Shown in pieces: positions 19,001 through 30,986 of a DNA stretch of 64,000 nt (positions within the stretch are counted from its first letter, which is position 1; each line of letters starts with the position of its first letter). The notes under the pieces were generated by a model. It was not told the origin of the DNA and did not search any database. It saw only the letters and a list, made by a program, of their open reading frames with translations. A program made the translations under genes and the position numbers. The stretch is taken from the NCBI GenBank assembly GCA_030704615.1, contig CM060734.1, forward strand, positions 48,934,042 to 48,998,041, in the 5' to 3' direction. Source of the stretch: Takakia lepidozioides. Its lineage: Eukaryota > Streptophyta > Takakiopsida > Takakiales > Takakiaceae.

Positions 19001-22000
19001 AATCTGGAAAAATGATGTGTTGTTTGGCCAGTCTTGGAATGCAGGATTCATGGACCCCTCTGAAGGTGTTAGCCATTGCGAGCCTTATAAACTTGTCTGG
19101 AGATATTCTGCTATGTACTGTTCTCGGATATGGTATTGCTGGTGCTGCATGGGCAACCATGGCCTCCCAGGTGTGCCATCCACCTCTCTCGTTGACACTC
19201 AGGGAATCAATCTCAAATAACTAGAAGTCAACATGGTCCCTTCATGGTCACGTCTTGACCAGGAAAAATTGGTGATATGTAGCATCAGATTCCCAACATC
19301 TGGATATTTCACTTTACCCCTCATGAGCACAATAGGCCAACCCTGATAGCTTTCTCTTACAAAGGAGTTATCTTTACTTCACTTAAGCACTTGGGGTCCA
19401 TGGCCCCATGGCCTCCATAGATTACCGACCATCTAACATTGGTAATTGACAAACCAAGGTCTTGTGTAGGTTTTCATAAGGGCAATCCTGGCGATGTCAA
19501 GTTCTTGATTGGTGAGTGTCTGACCCAGAGCCAAATATGTGTTGATGAGGCTTAAGCATTCTTGCTGTCAATTCTTACGTTGGGCAAGCTGCTCGGAGGC
19601 TTCTAAATGGTAGGCCTGTTACAGTATGTGACAGGATTCTTGATGCTTCAATCATTGAATGGGAAAGGCTACAATGCATTGGCTATGACAGCTCCTTCTT
19701 TGAAGGAGCTTGCACATATGGTGGAGCTGGCGGCTCCTGTTCTTCTAACGATGCTGTCAAAGGTAACCATTTACGTCAAGTAAATGTTTGGTTGCGAAAA
19801 ACATGATGTCTTCTTGCAATGATGTGGGCACTGTACGATGGGTTTTTCCGTCTCCTGCTTAGTATAGGATTCATGGTGCAAGTTTCAACCAGCTGCTGAT
19901 AGCATGGCACCTTAGACATTGGATATCTGTCTTTTCTTGAGTGCAGGTGATGTTCTATACTCTGATCACATATTTGGCAACATCGTTGGGAGCTGTCACT
20001 CTAGCAGCTCATCAGGTACATGCTGGAAGCTGCATCTGGTTGAAAGATACAGCATTGTAACTTTGTGAGTTGCAAATATTGGAGGTTATTTGAGAACTAT
20101 ATACACTTCATAACATCCATCACTTACCGTACGTGTAAAAGGGAGGGACAGTTGCTTAGGGATGGGAACTTTCGGCTGCTTTCATCGGAAGTCAATAGTT
20201 GTATGAGGTGTTCAAGGATGTGGCAATGGTGGCATGCAGGTGATGATAGGGATCTACAGTCTGTGCACTGTATGTGGAGAACCCCTAGCGCAGACTGCAC
20301 AGTCTTTCATGCCTGCCCTCATACACGGTTCTCAACGCAACTTGAAGCAGGTACACCATCCTTCTCTCAGATGCCTATCTGTCACCTGGAATGAGCCATC
20401 CGTATTAGTGCCCTCCCCCTCCTTCCGTCCAATTCACTCCTTACACCTCTGTAAAAGCAGGTTCCAGGACAGCTAATGAGTACCTAATCTCTCTCTGACT
20501 TGAGGTCTCTTTGGATCGTTTAGGGAGCTTGCTAATGTGAGATTTCTATTATGGCTTTTTATACGCTCTGTTGTATGGCTATCACAGGCACATATGCTGC
20601 TGCGATCATTAATGCTCATGGGAGCAATGGTTGGATTGACGCTAGGGTGCATGGCGATATCAATACCATGGGTTTTCCCTCAAATCTTCACGGGTGACCC
20701 TGCTATTATTAGTCAGGTGCAATCTACTCCAGTTTCCCTCTGGTTATTCTTCCTGTAGAGGGAGTTTCTTTCTGCTTTAATCACTTGGTACATGGAGTAG
20801 AGTTTCTATAACAAGTGACACCTGTCTTGTCCAGGAGGTTTCAAACTTCCTAGCATATCTTTCTTATGGGAGCGTGGGCCTGCAATGCTGATGATTTGTT
20901 TTAATCACTGAATAACATGTTTCTGGAATTCCTTGCAGATGCGGATGGTGACGGTGCCATTTCTTTGTAGCTTGATGATAACTCCGCCTACTCTTTCTCT
21001 GGAGGGAACTCTGCTGGTCTCTCTCTCTCTTTTCCTTGTGGCTGAGTTCTTTGTAACAACACTCAAGAATTCCCTGATCCCTCTGGGTCTCTCTCTATCC
21101 TTGAATGGTCACAAGGCTACGGCAAACAACGTCTTATGAGTACAATCTATCCTTGAATAGGAACCCCAGGCCCTTTTGGGGTCTAGTTATTGGGCAAAGC
21201 ACACACAGCAGATTGATGCTTGTGTGAAGGGATTTCTAGAGAATATCTGGAAAACTTGGATTAATTGTTTGTTTCAAGGTAAGTCATACTACCAGCGTCA
21301 GCCCCTGACAAAGGTAGTTTCTGTCTCTTTGTTTCCACTCAAACTGGGCGCGGGGTCTATGGCCACAAGGCTACGACAAACAACGTCTTATAAGTACATT
21401 CTATTCTTGAATACGGCTAATTCCACCCCGGGTTTACTCAATCCTGTCATGGTGTTGAGAAATTGCATTTTGAGCTACTCGTACATCTATGTTTGTAAGG
21501 TATGACCATGAAGGTTCCTAGTGAACGAACATGACATTTGATGGCATACTAATCCATTATATCTTGTGCTAGGCCCTGTAGCAGCAGCATACTGGAGTAT
21601 GTGTACACCTTCTACATGGTCCAGTCAATGTACATTGCTGTCTTGGCTGGTCTACTGTAACCAATGCCTTGTGTCAAAATTGGGAAACCTGAAAATGAGA
21701 GACTTGAGGATTTCTCTCTCTCTGTCTGGTTTATTCTCCCTGCTCTCTAGGAAGCCTATTGCCATTGGGTGGACTTGATATGGGAGTAGATAAATGTCTC
21801 TGTGACTAAATGCCGGCCTTTTGACCTAGTGTCTTTGTTTGTTTTGACCTAAAGCACTGTGCTTCAGGTAAGGTAGTGCATTGGATTTACTTGGAGAGTT
21901 TGGGACCGCTCCCTCTTTAGAATATGTCTACGCTGGCCATTCCCTGCAGCTTCTTATGAGGACATTTTCTCTCTCTCTTCTGCCCAAGGACTAGGTCAAT

Positions 22001-22781
22001 CTTAAGTCAATGTCTTTTTCCATGTCTTTGTGATTGATTCTCTTCGACTGAAAGTGTATTATCCCTGGCCTTCCAAAGCAGACCGGGTGACTAATCTCAA
22101 AGTTGAATTATGCAGGCTGGTAGGGACTTGAAATTCTTAGGATTCAGCATGGCATCTTGCTTTTGTGGTGGAAGTGTCCTCCTACTGGTATGTGTACTAT
22201 TCCATTCTCACACCCTTTGTATAGACCATATGCAGGCCTTGACATTGAATGCTACATATCTTTTTGCAAGACCAGCAAGTGGGCTTACGATGGTGATCAT
22301 AGTTATGTCGGATGTCCTTCCATATAGATCTCATTTCGTTTTCCTGTTAGCTAGTGTACAATATAGGCTGGTATGGCTGTAAAAAGGTTTGTTCAAGGAT
22401 TCAAAGCTATAATCTCTTAAGATGTGAAGGCAGAATACATTGATTCTCACATCCAATGTTTGGAAGGCACTGACACTGGTAATCAAACTGGTAGAATTGC
22501 CTGTCAAAACACAGCAGCCATCAGGAACTACTGTACGATATGGTGTAAATTGTCAACAATTGTTCCTTATAGTGGCACGTTTGTATTGGGTTAAGTAGTA
22601 ATGTGACTTATAGCTTGGTTTCTTGTGTGATCGTGGATGTGTAGATGTTCAACAGGCTTGGCTTTGGCCTATACGGAAGTTGGTGGACGCTGGCTGTATT
22701 TCAATGGGTAAATATTTACATATGCTCCAGTATTGTCTTGAGAACTTCTTGGTTCCATTGTTGCAGAGTGTCGTAGGTTGA
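16011..22781 (+). CDS. Plastid MATE transporter, EDS5/DTX46-like
   Basis: Multidrug-and-toxin-extrusion family protein close to the Arabidopsis EDS5/DTX45-46 group. EDS5 exports isochorismate, a salicylic-acid precursor, from plastids; that substrate is inferred here only by similarity. Fourteen exons join in frame to 704 residues: 16011-16995, 17634-17728, 17944-18052, 18270-18325, 18609-18664, 19032-19170, 19625-19762, 19947-20015, 20240-20350, 20588-20716, 20939-21016, 22116-22187, 22645-22707, 22767-22781. Residues 1 to about 280 are a transit peptide plus a long Ser/Glu-rich extension. The MATE core begins near residue 283 with [20 protein letters not shown] and includes [44 protein letters not shown] and SLEGTLLAGRDL. 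The last exon gives a short tail (SVVG); other family members extend further, so the terminal exon is the least certain. Introns carry dispersed repeats C, B and D. Confidence 0.9.
18865..18910 (+). repeat. Dispersed 47-bp repeat, copy D
   Basis: GGACACAAGGCTATGGCAAA followed by CAACGTCTTATGAGTACATT, in intron 5 of the MATE gene. It matches copies A, B and C over about 40 bases. Confidence 0.7.
21105..21152 (+). repeat. Dispersed 47-bp repeat, copy C
   Basis: ATGGTCACAAGGCTACGGCA followed by AACAACGTCTTATGAGTACA in the large intron between exons 11 and 12 of the MATE gene, about 250 bp before copy B. CTATCCTTGAAT occurs on both sides of the core, as if the unit had been inserted or duplicated. 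Confidence 0.7.
21359..21405 (+). repeat. Dispersed 47-bp repeat, copy B
   Basis: ATGGCCACAAGGCTACGACA followed by AACAACGTCTTATAAGTACA, in the same intron and orientation as copy C. Confidence 0.7.
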
Positions 22782-23750
22782 AGCGATGCGCCGTGCTGTG
22801 TAAGCCTTGACAAACCAAGTTTGTACTTTGATTGATCATCATATTCGTGTGTCTGAATGTAGTAAGAGGAATTTAACATTGACCCTTGAGGTCTGGTGGG
22901 AGGTTCTGTGTGTCCGAGACTTAAACACACAGGTGTTCCTTGGTCTTAGTTTCACTCTCCTTACTCACTGGAGGACTTGGTACAAGGTGCACACACTTGT
23001 TACATGGAAGCTTTTTGTTTGAGCACATAAGTGGGCCAACGGGTAAAAGGTTGTCCCTCATAGTGGGAGAGTGATTTTGTCAGTTAAAGCAGACATGAGA
23101 GGAGGATGGAGACTCGAGGTCTTGACATAATTCTTTGGTGGCATGGCAGACACGCTTTATGCAGTCATATTTCCGCCTGGCATCTCCACAGAGCTTCCTG
23201 GCTGATCCTGACACAGATTCTGCTTTTCATTTGAAAGTAGCATGATGGAGGAGTGCACAGTGCTCAGGCTGCTGTTAGCTAGTCATCGGCTTAGTGTGAT
23301 TGTATTATTGCCAAGGTTGACTGCAGTTGGTGCATCCAGATCAATGGGTGTTGTAGAGTTGCCTTACACGAGCCATGGATCCATTTGGGCTTGCCTCCCT
23401 GCCCTGTCTTAGTGGTTGGCATTTAAAAGGGATCCAGAATATATACTGCCACAATCTTGAAATTGCGACATAATTGGTGGACCACTAACACTTGCAAAAG
23501 GCTGATAGTCAATCCTTCTCATCTGTTGGAAGCTCCACGGCCAAATTATGTGCAGTTTGATGTTATTAATTGCCAAAACGCACCTGATATTCATTTGAGG
23601 CCCTTCTGCAGATTGAATATCCAGTGCCAGTGATGCATTGAGGTTGAATCGTTGAATCTCTGTTGCTTGACAACCGTGACTACATATATGACTACATGCA
23701 GATGAAACGCATTGTTCGGAAAAAATTATCATATTACTACATGACTCCGG
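22782..23750. other. Non-coding stretch 3' of the MATE gene
   Basis: No gene is supported. The first few hundred bases probably include the transporter's 3' untranslated region. Small frames on both strands lack known motifs. Confidence 0.4.
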
Positions 23751-23755
23751 ACATG

Positions 23756-23890
23756 TAGGATCATGATGACATGGATGGTGTATATGACAAGTAGTCATAT
23801 GTACCATGATGATTTGGATGGTTTATATGACTGGTAGTCATATGTACATGATGACATGAATGGTTTAAATGACTGGTAGTCATCTGTATT
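23756..23890. repeat. Tandem repeat of about 43 bp
   Basis: Units beginning GTAGTCATATGTAC and containing CATGATGA and ATGGTTTATATGACTG repeat nearly three times (43- and 42-bp complete units plus partial units each side). TA-rich, non-coding. Confidence 0.75.
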
Positions 23891-24212
23891 ACTACAAGTG
23901 GATGTTGTGCCATACCAACTTATGACTATGCGAGTGCAAATGGTTTCACAACTATATTTACGTTACTATGTCATTACACGTGTCATTTTGAAAGTATATG
24001 TGTGAATGGGTTCATCCATTACATGAGTATATTCATCCACCTTCAGCCACTGTCTGAGAGGGCGAGAGGGACTGAGCGAGAGTAGAGGGAATAAGCACAC
24101 ATGTGAGCCTCCCTTGTCATGTTTGAGGTGTCGATTGCCTATTGGTTTGATATCATAACCTTTGAAGCAGTTTGCACTCAGCACTAATAAGCAAGAGTCA
24201 GAGACTAAGAGT

Positions 24213-24926
24213 TTACCTAGCTTCTTAGGCACTTCCGCACCTAATAATTAAATAAAAATAGAATATTATTAGGCAGATGCGTTTTTATTATTTAGGCACC
24301 TCACCTAGGTCATTTCCAAACATTAGGCATGTATTATAGTCGACCCTGGATAAATGTTATCTGCTTGTTTGTTATCACACCCTTAATGTTATGAAAACTT
24401 TGCTATGTAAGAACATACACTTGAAAATGGCATGGCTAGACGTTATTTGATATGTGTTATGAAAATATGGCTCTCCTCTTTGTTAGCACACCTCCATAGT
24501 TGTTAGATCTTATGTTGAGCCTTTAATATAGTTGGTTTGAGAAAACATTCATCCACTCTTATCAAGCATGTGCAGTTCTTATGCAAAGGCACCATGTCCC
24601 TAACAAAATAACACAATGAACAATTGTTTTTTACCTCCCTCAAAAACTATTGTTGAGGTAATTTTCTTTAAAAAAAATAATAGTTTTGAAAATAGATATT
24701 ATCTCAACAATAGTTGTAGGTATTTTTGCATTTTTTTGGACTTTAAATAATACAATTTAGGCATTTTTTCACATATTTGGACATTTTGGTATTTTTCATA
24801 ATTTTCAAGCAATTAGGCACTTCTCAGGAATTTTTTTTCCAACTTTTAGGCGCATTTTCCAAGAATGGTCTAAATTTAATTAGACACTTGATTTTGAATT
24901 AATTATTGCCTAATAAGCTAGGTAAG
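24213..24926. mobile_element. MITE-like element with 19-bp inverted ends
   Basis: Left end TTTACCTAGCTTCTTAGGCA and right end TGCCTAATAAGCTAGGTAAG are inverted copies with one or two differences. The interior is very AT-rich (TTAGGCA motifs, poly-A and poly-T runs) and non-coding. A convincing target duplication is not visible. Confidence 0.55.
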
Positions 24927-24930
24927 TACG

Positions 24931-26340
24931 GTAGTTTGCAATGGAGAACTTAGTGCATGCCAATTTTGCAGAGAACCTAATGGACGACACGCCCGTTTTG
25001 GGTCGCATAAAAAATAAGAAATCGATTGGCAAATCGTTGGATGACCTCGGATGAAACAACTTTCTGAATGGAAGTTGTGCGCCGTGACGTCATGCACCTG
25101 CTTGTCTTTACGGCACTACAAAATAATAAAATCACTGCCGTCAGTAATTTTCTTAGTGTGCGGGGTACCCAATTCAGGGCCCTTCCAGCAGCTTTGACCT
25201 ACCGACGTGGCCCGATATGGGTGGCTGTACCAATAAAAATTCATTTTGCATGTAGATAGGTTAGAAAATTCATCTATGTATGTAGATAGGTTAGAATGCT
25301 TCCAAACTTTTTGTGGTAGTGAGTTTTCACGCAAGGAACAATATGACCAGAGGAATATGAAAATTTGAACACATTTGAGGCAGATTTGGGGTCAATTGTA
25401 ATGGATGGTCTTTTTGACCTACCAATTTTCCCATACAAAGCAACCCTCATGTGGTTTTGGAATTTTGGCCCAAGGTGCTATACATGCCAGGCAATTAGAA
25501 TGTGGGTATGCTGTTTCAATGAAAATTCATTTTGCCAGGCCAATTGCTTGGTCAAACCACTTTTTTACTCCAAATCTAGAGCACAGTAAAAATTTACAGC
25601 TTGCATTTTTGTTATAATCTTCGTAATGACATGGTGAAATCATTCCTGAAGTAGGTAGGATTATTTTCATACGGTGCATCCCCCTGGATGTTTGTCAAAT
25701 GTCATATATGCCCTCCAACATGAGGGCATGTTCCGTTTTGGAATGGGCCCACCAAAAAAGGGCTCGTCCTTTAGGGGTCCTTTGGGGGTCAATAGTGTGA
25801 TGACGATGGGAACGGAGTGTTCAGTAGTATGGCCGAACTCTTCAGCTTGGTGTCTTGGAAGATGATCGCAGGATATTTCCCAGCGTGGTCGTCATCACAG
25901 GGAGCCCTTGCACAGTGTTGAAGGGATTCGGAATACCAGCCTGGTGGACATAATGTAATATGCTAAACATGGAAGAATCGAGGATGCCATGGGAGTATTC
26001 GGTAGGATGGCCGAACGAGATGTCACTGGTGTCTTGGAATGCGATGATCGCAGGATCGTGCCAAGCAATGCGAGAAGGCAGAGGACCTCATCAATAACAC
26101 GCCAATGACCTGAACATGATAGTGTGTGAAGAACTGTAATAAAACATGTGCATTACATTTCACATACAGAAATACTTTGAATATCCCATCAAGGTGCGTG
26201 TCACTGTTCTTTATTTGCTGAGGAATGCCAAAACGTGTTGCACCAGCTTATATGGCATGCCTTGACGTTAATTTGCAGAGAACAAAGATGCAAATGGGCG
26301 TTCAAGTCTTACTTACTGACCCACGGGATAAATTTAAAAA
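24931..26340. other. Non-coding stretch
   Basis: No gene is supported. A short direct repeat (TGTAGATAGGTTAGAA, twice) is present at about 25250-25295. Two passages beginning AGTATGGCCGAAC and AGGATGGCCGAAC (about 25825 and 26003), each followed by GTGTCTTGGAA and then a GATGATCGCAGGAT segment, look like an old duplication. Confidence 0.4.
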
Positions 26341-26342
26341 AA

Positions 26343-26402
26343 AACGACCGCCAGCGGCCGCTCTATTTAAAAAAAATGACCGCCAATAATGGCGGTCGTT
26401 CT
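26343..26402. repeat. GACCGCCA foldback
   Basis: ACGACCGCCA, then ATGACCGCCAATAATGGCGG, then TCGTTC. The second motif forms a hairpin with a 10-bp stem and a four-base loop, and the first copy can pair with the same arm. Poly-A runs lie before each motif. It is probably the relic of a small inverted-repeat element. Confidence 0.6.
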
Positions 26403-26588
26403 ATATTATATTCGAAGCCGGTGAGTGTGGCTAACTTCTTTATATGTAGTATGAAAATGCTATGATTATGTCCAGGGTCTCATTCACAAATGCTTTCACT
26501 ACGAGGCCAATCCTACACCTCCAATGGAGGTGCTTGCCTGTCCGTGTTATATAATGATAATTATGAGTACCCGCTTGTCCAAATGCAG

Positions 26589-27690
26589 GTATTTGGCCCA
26601 CAGTCTCAGCAAAGAGACTTGTAAGATCAAGCTGTTGTTCCTATTGTTGAAGGCTTTAATTGCACCATATTTGCCTGTGGGCAGACAGGCACGGGGAAGA
26701 CTTATACAATGGAAGGTACAGGAAGGAAGACGAAGGTACACCTTGGCTGGGATCCGAACCTACATCTTGCTTGTTTGATCTAAAGAACTTGGGCATGACT
26801 CTGGTGTTGTTGTTTTCCTTATCAGTGTCTCCAGATGCTAATTATTTGCAAGCAGCTTACTTCTTTGTCCAGTGTATGCCTGGACGTGCTAATCCTGGGA
26901 TCCCCATGATTGTAGATGCTCATACACCTATATACTACTGTGCCGAAGCGGTAATTTGTTTTGACCAGAAGTCTTGCATTTTCTTACAGAATGGAGGACT
27001 TCATATATCGAGTTTTTGTCTTGCACTCTAGATTGCGATGATTTCTCAGGATTGCTGAATTAGGTACCCTTGCTGCAGTTGTAGTGATACTTAATGACTC
27101 TATATTTTCATTACTATCCATATCAAAGAGGCTACTCCTGAACGGGAAGAACTTGTGAAGTGTGGCAAACTCAATCTCGTGGATCTGGCTGGGTCCGAAA
27201 ATATCTCCCGCTCTGAGCTAGGGAGGTACATATGCCATCAACTGTGGACTATTGCTGATATAGCTTTCACTTGGGCATTGTGACTGAAAACACATGGTTG
27301 AGTATGCATGCACATCTGTACATACATCAATTTAACTTGTTCAACAGGGGCGGGCAAGGGAAGCAGGCGAAATCAACAAGAGCCTACTAACACCAAGGCG
27401 TGTCATCACAGCCCTTGTGGAACACCTGGGGCATGTACCCTACAGGTAAGCCAATCGCCCTCAACAATTGCAGAAAATTGACAAAATGCATTTTAATTCA
27501 TCATCTGGGTTGGCAGCATAGCTTTGTGCTTGGGTATATCTTTATCACATTGTTACTTACTGATGTCACCTTAAGAACTCCCAAGAGCATTTGACATCTA
27601 GTCAGTGGCAATTGATCTCAACAGGGACAGTAAGCTGACCAGATTATTGCGAGACTCCTTGGTGGGAGGACACAAGACTAGAAACAAGAC
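26589..27690 (+). pseudogene. Kinesin (kinesin-5-like) motor domain, unprocessed pseudogene
   Basis: Four exon-like pieces keep splice borders but not a usable frame. Piece 26589-26716 encodes VFGPQSQQRDL, then a TAA where a Tyr codon is expected, then [20 protein letters not shown] (the ATP-binding P-loop, with Cys in place of the usual Tyr). Piece 27122-27227 encodes [15 protein letters not shown] (switch II). Piece 27348-27445 encodes [12 protein letters not shown]. Piece 27625-27680 encodes DSKLTRLLRDSL followed by an inserted Val codon. The residues best fit the kinesin-5 (BIMC) family, which slides spindle microtubules. The stop, small deletions and missing segments show it is non-functional. 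Sequence at 27770-27890 could be remnant stalk coiled coil. Confidence 0.8.
26735..26775 (-). other. tRNA-like B-box sequence in the kinesin pseudogene
   Basis: On the minus strand the motif GTAGGTTCGGATCCCAGCC resembles the T-arm/B-box of a tRNA-derived sequence. It lies where the intron after the P-loop exon should be. It may be the 3' edge of a SINE head; no matching A-box was found. Confidence 0.3.
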
Positions 27691-27699
27691 TCAGTGTGC

Positions 27700-28445
27700 A
27701 TCCGTCGCTCGAAATCCAATTAGGATTGCGCTCACAGATATTCCGACGTCATGAAAGCTCGAATTCGGCCTTATAGATTAAGGCGGAAGTGATGCGCCTT
27801 CTCAGAATGAAACTGCAAGCTGACAAGTCCATGCTCGAGACATTCACAACCCAAATTGGAGCGATTGAAAAGCGAAATAACAGTTCTAAGTGATTGGCAT
27901 CAACATATGAGCTGCAGAAAGAATATTCAAGCCTCACTCAAGCATTAATAGTATCACTCCTTGGCCCTCGACTTGGAAATTGTACTGGAGTTCGTATTTC
28001 CTGTCATGACTGCAATCCAACAAAACTAGATCCAGATGGGTCAGGATCGTTTTAGCTGACCTGTTCGTTCGGCTCTCGACGTCAGGCAGGATTGGTACTA
28101 CATTGAATGCGATTATAACTTCGAACTTTGCACGCTACAGCAACCCGGCAAAGCGCTGACTCTGCCGATGGCCTCAGCGGGGCCCATTCCCGAATCCCGA
28201 GTGTACGTGTTCCACATGCTACCTAGGTAGGGACTACCTAAAAGGCAATAATGATTTGCTCACAAACAAAAACATCCTTGTACAATTCACCAGAAACAAG
28301 TTTTGTTAACAAATGTTTTTACGAAGGATTTGTCATAAAATAATGACATCAAAATGTTATTAAACACCCATATCCACAAAGAGGGCAATGGTGCAGTACA
28401 TTTCCCTTGAGAGAACCACTTCACTAAAAATTTCAGATGCAGTGA
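27700..28445. other. Non-coding stretch
   Basis: Apart from possible kinesin stalk remnants near 27770-27890, no gene is supported. The right part probably includes the 3' untranslated region of the minus-strand lipid-transfer gene. Confidence 0.4.
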
Positions 28446-28448
28446 TTT

Positions 28449-29008
28449 CTATAGAACAAGGCAGACAACCCGCAAGCCTGCCAGAGCTGTCAACATCAGA
28501 CCAATTGATGGCACAGTCGAAGGAGATGCCTTGGAGGGTGAAACGGACGGGGTTCCACTAGCAGAGATGGGAGTCCGAGTGGCCGAGGGAGCAGTCGAGG
28601 GACCACTGGATCCTTTCGGGGAACTTGGTGAAACAGAGGGCGCAGGAATGGGGTTCCGTTCAGCAAAGCGGTGCAGTCGCCTGGGTTGATCTGTAGCTTG
28701 CACAAGGAGGGAAGCATCAGCGCCAAGGTGGTGTTGATCCCAGAGTACGGAACTCCGTTGGAACCTCCGGCACCTCCAGGAGCAACCAACTCACACAAAC
28801 ACACAGGGCTGTGTGTCCACACGTCCTGAACAGCGGAGCAACATGCCTTGGAAGGCTCACCTCCCAAAGTTCCCTCCACAAACGAGATGCATGGCACCAG
28901 CTGATCGAACTGGTTGGTGCAGTCCGGCAGAGGCGGGGCAGCACCCACACCACCAAAGCTCACCCCGCACACCACTGCTATGGCAATGGCCAAGCGCACT
29001 GTTGCCAT
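28449..29008 (-). CDS. GPI-anchored lipid-transfer-like protein, with a single-base frame break
   Basis: The start MATVRLAIAIAVVCG at 29008 gives a clear secretory signal peptide (an upstream Met at 29023 is possible). The mature part has the eight-cysteine pattern of plant non-specific lipid-transfer proteins: C, C, CC, CLC, C, C. In the first frame, after GDCTALLNGTP, the reading becomes non-family sequence. In the next frame the expected tail appears: PIPAPSVSPSSPKGS, a Ser/Pro/Thr-rich linker and a hydrophobic GPI-attachment end (LMLTALAGLRVVCLVL) with its stop at 28449. The shift falls at a run of four C residues (near 28660), where one extra C would restore frame. This is either a sequencing indel or a recent loss of function. 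Such proteins sit at the plasma membrane and help cuticle or suberin lipid export. Confidence 0.8.
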
Positions 29009-29023
29009 CGCCCTGCACAACAC

Positions 29024-30986
29024 CGTGCTGCTGGACTTCCTTCAAAATAGACACTGCCCTACTCGGCCCAACGTTAAGTTAGATATGGCGCTGCCGAGTA
29101 AGCTGTGTGTGATCAGAAAAACAGGCTCATGCGGACAGACACACACACTGCACGCTCACTTGAATTTGTCAGTGTTCAATTGTATAATATATTTACATAT
29201 ATGTAAATTTTTTACTAATTACTAATGCCAATATGCAAAAACAAAAAAAATACAAATGCCAATATGTAAATCCAGGGCCTCTTTCCCCTGTTCTCAAAAA
29301 AACAGTAGTACAAAGTGACCCGTCACATGTGACACGTATACATTTCCTTTATTAAAAAGAGAAACAAAAGAAACATTATATTAATAATAACATTAATATG
29401 AGATTTTACATCATGAATTTTTACACCGGGCTTTCACTAGTTTCATCAGCCTCCATGGCATGTCATGTGAGGTTACTTTTTCCTCAGAAATAAAATTGAA
29501 GGTCCCTCTCATACCTTTAATAAAAAATAAAAAATAATAAAGAAGATAGTGTGGAGGGAGATTTAATGGGAGGAGGAAATGTGGGAGGAGGAAATGGGAG
29601 GAGAGAGGGTGTAAAATTAGATTCTCCATTTCATTCTCCACTGAAAGAGGGAAAACTTCACTTTCTTGGTTTCTCCCTGGGGCTCTTCAGCACTTGCAGC
29701 TGGTCGCAGGCAATGAAATAGATTAGAGTAGGTAACAAGTGTTGGTAGCCAGGTGATAAACTTTGTAGTTTTAAATCTACTATTGGCACATCAGTATAAT
29801 TTACTATTAGTGTGTCATACAAGTTGCAATGCATATCATATTATAAAATATGCCCTCCACCAACAGTATGCAGGTGTTCTGAAGAAAGGGGGGCAGCCTT
29901 GCTCGCCAAATTTGACAGAATGGGCTTATTCTGGAATATTGTGCGAACGCAAGGGAGACAGAGTTGAATGGTCATCTAGACCTCCTCTCGACTGGAGATT
30001 CACCTAGCTTCAGGGACTCCCCTGGGTTTCCTGATGACCGTGACATTAATTGGAGGCATCGCAAAAATCGAGATTCTAAAGTTCGAGCGCATGTTGTTGT
30101 TTTTTTCTCTCTGAACGCCTTCCCCTTTACAAGCTTTGACTCTTCGGATTTTTGTGGCTTCAGTTTTCTGGCAGGTTAATTTGCATGCCAGTTTCTGGTC
30201 TGGGCAGTTTAGATCACTAGGTAGAGTCTCCCTGGCTTGTTTTATGCAGGTCTCTCTTGGCTGGGATCTTGCAATCTCCTCTTAGATGTTTCAGGTGCCC
30301 TTTAGGGGCTGGTTACATATGTTGATTCCAGGTCTCTTGTCTTTAGGACTACAGGACTCCCCTGGTCTCTGGTGTCTTTCATTAGTAGAAGGCACAATAC
30401 TGATCCTTTCTTCAATTCAGCCCAAGGAGAGTTACGGTTGTGTGACAGAGAGGAAAAAACACAGGTACTTTGAAACCTCCACGGAGATTTTGCAAATTTG
30501 AAACCTCCACAGAGGCCCTCAACAATAGAGCTCACATCTGCTGAAAGGCAGCGGCTTTAGCACTATCCCCAGCTTGAGGTACTGCCTAGGAACTCTGGCG
30601 ATGCCACAGGTGTTTGGCCCCCAATCAGTGTGAGCAATCACGCAAACACCCGACTTAATTGCAAAATTTGCCTTCAATTGGGAGTATTGCAAAGCTGTGT
30701 CTGCTGTGAGAGAGAAAGAGTCGAGAGAGAGAGAGGGAGAGAGGAGGGAACGAAATTACAATCTGATCTCTGCAACTTATATACAATCATATCGAAATGA
30801 ACTTGTTCATCAGACGTGCAGCGATCCTCTCGTACCCTTCAAACAGCAGTACGTTGACTTCTATTTGAAACTAATCTAATACATCCCTCTGTCTTTTCCC
30901 CTGGACTGCGAAATCCGTAAGCAAATGTACAAGCAAAACCAAATCTCCATCTCCAATACGCCTACAAATGACAATTAAACCTCCTC
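29024..30986. other. Intergenic region between minus-strand genes
   Basis: No gene is supported. The right side of the lipid-transfer gene must contain its promoter. A GA-rich microsatellite is present at 30703-30750. Segments near 29340-29640 are AT-rich with repeated GGGAGGAGGAAATG motifs. Confidence 0.4.
30703..30752. repeat. GA-rich microsatellite
   Basis: GAGAGAGAAAGAGTCGAGAG followed by further GAGA and GGGAGAGAGGAGG repeats. Simple sequence, no coding signal. Confidence 0.8.

Noticed and set aside
23756-23890. Spaced repeats considered as a CRISPR-like array
   Set aside because: The units are directly adjacent without unique spacers, and the context is a plant nuclear genome. It is a minisatellite.
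27200-27212. AAAATATCT in the kinesin pseudogene
   Set aside because: Lies inside degenerate coding sequence (SENISRS) and is explained by codons, so it is not counted as a clock element.
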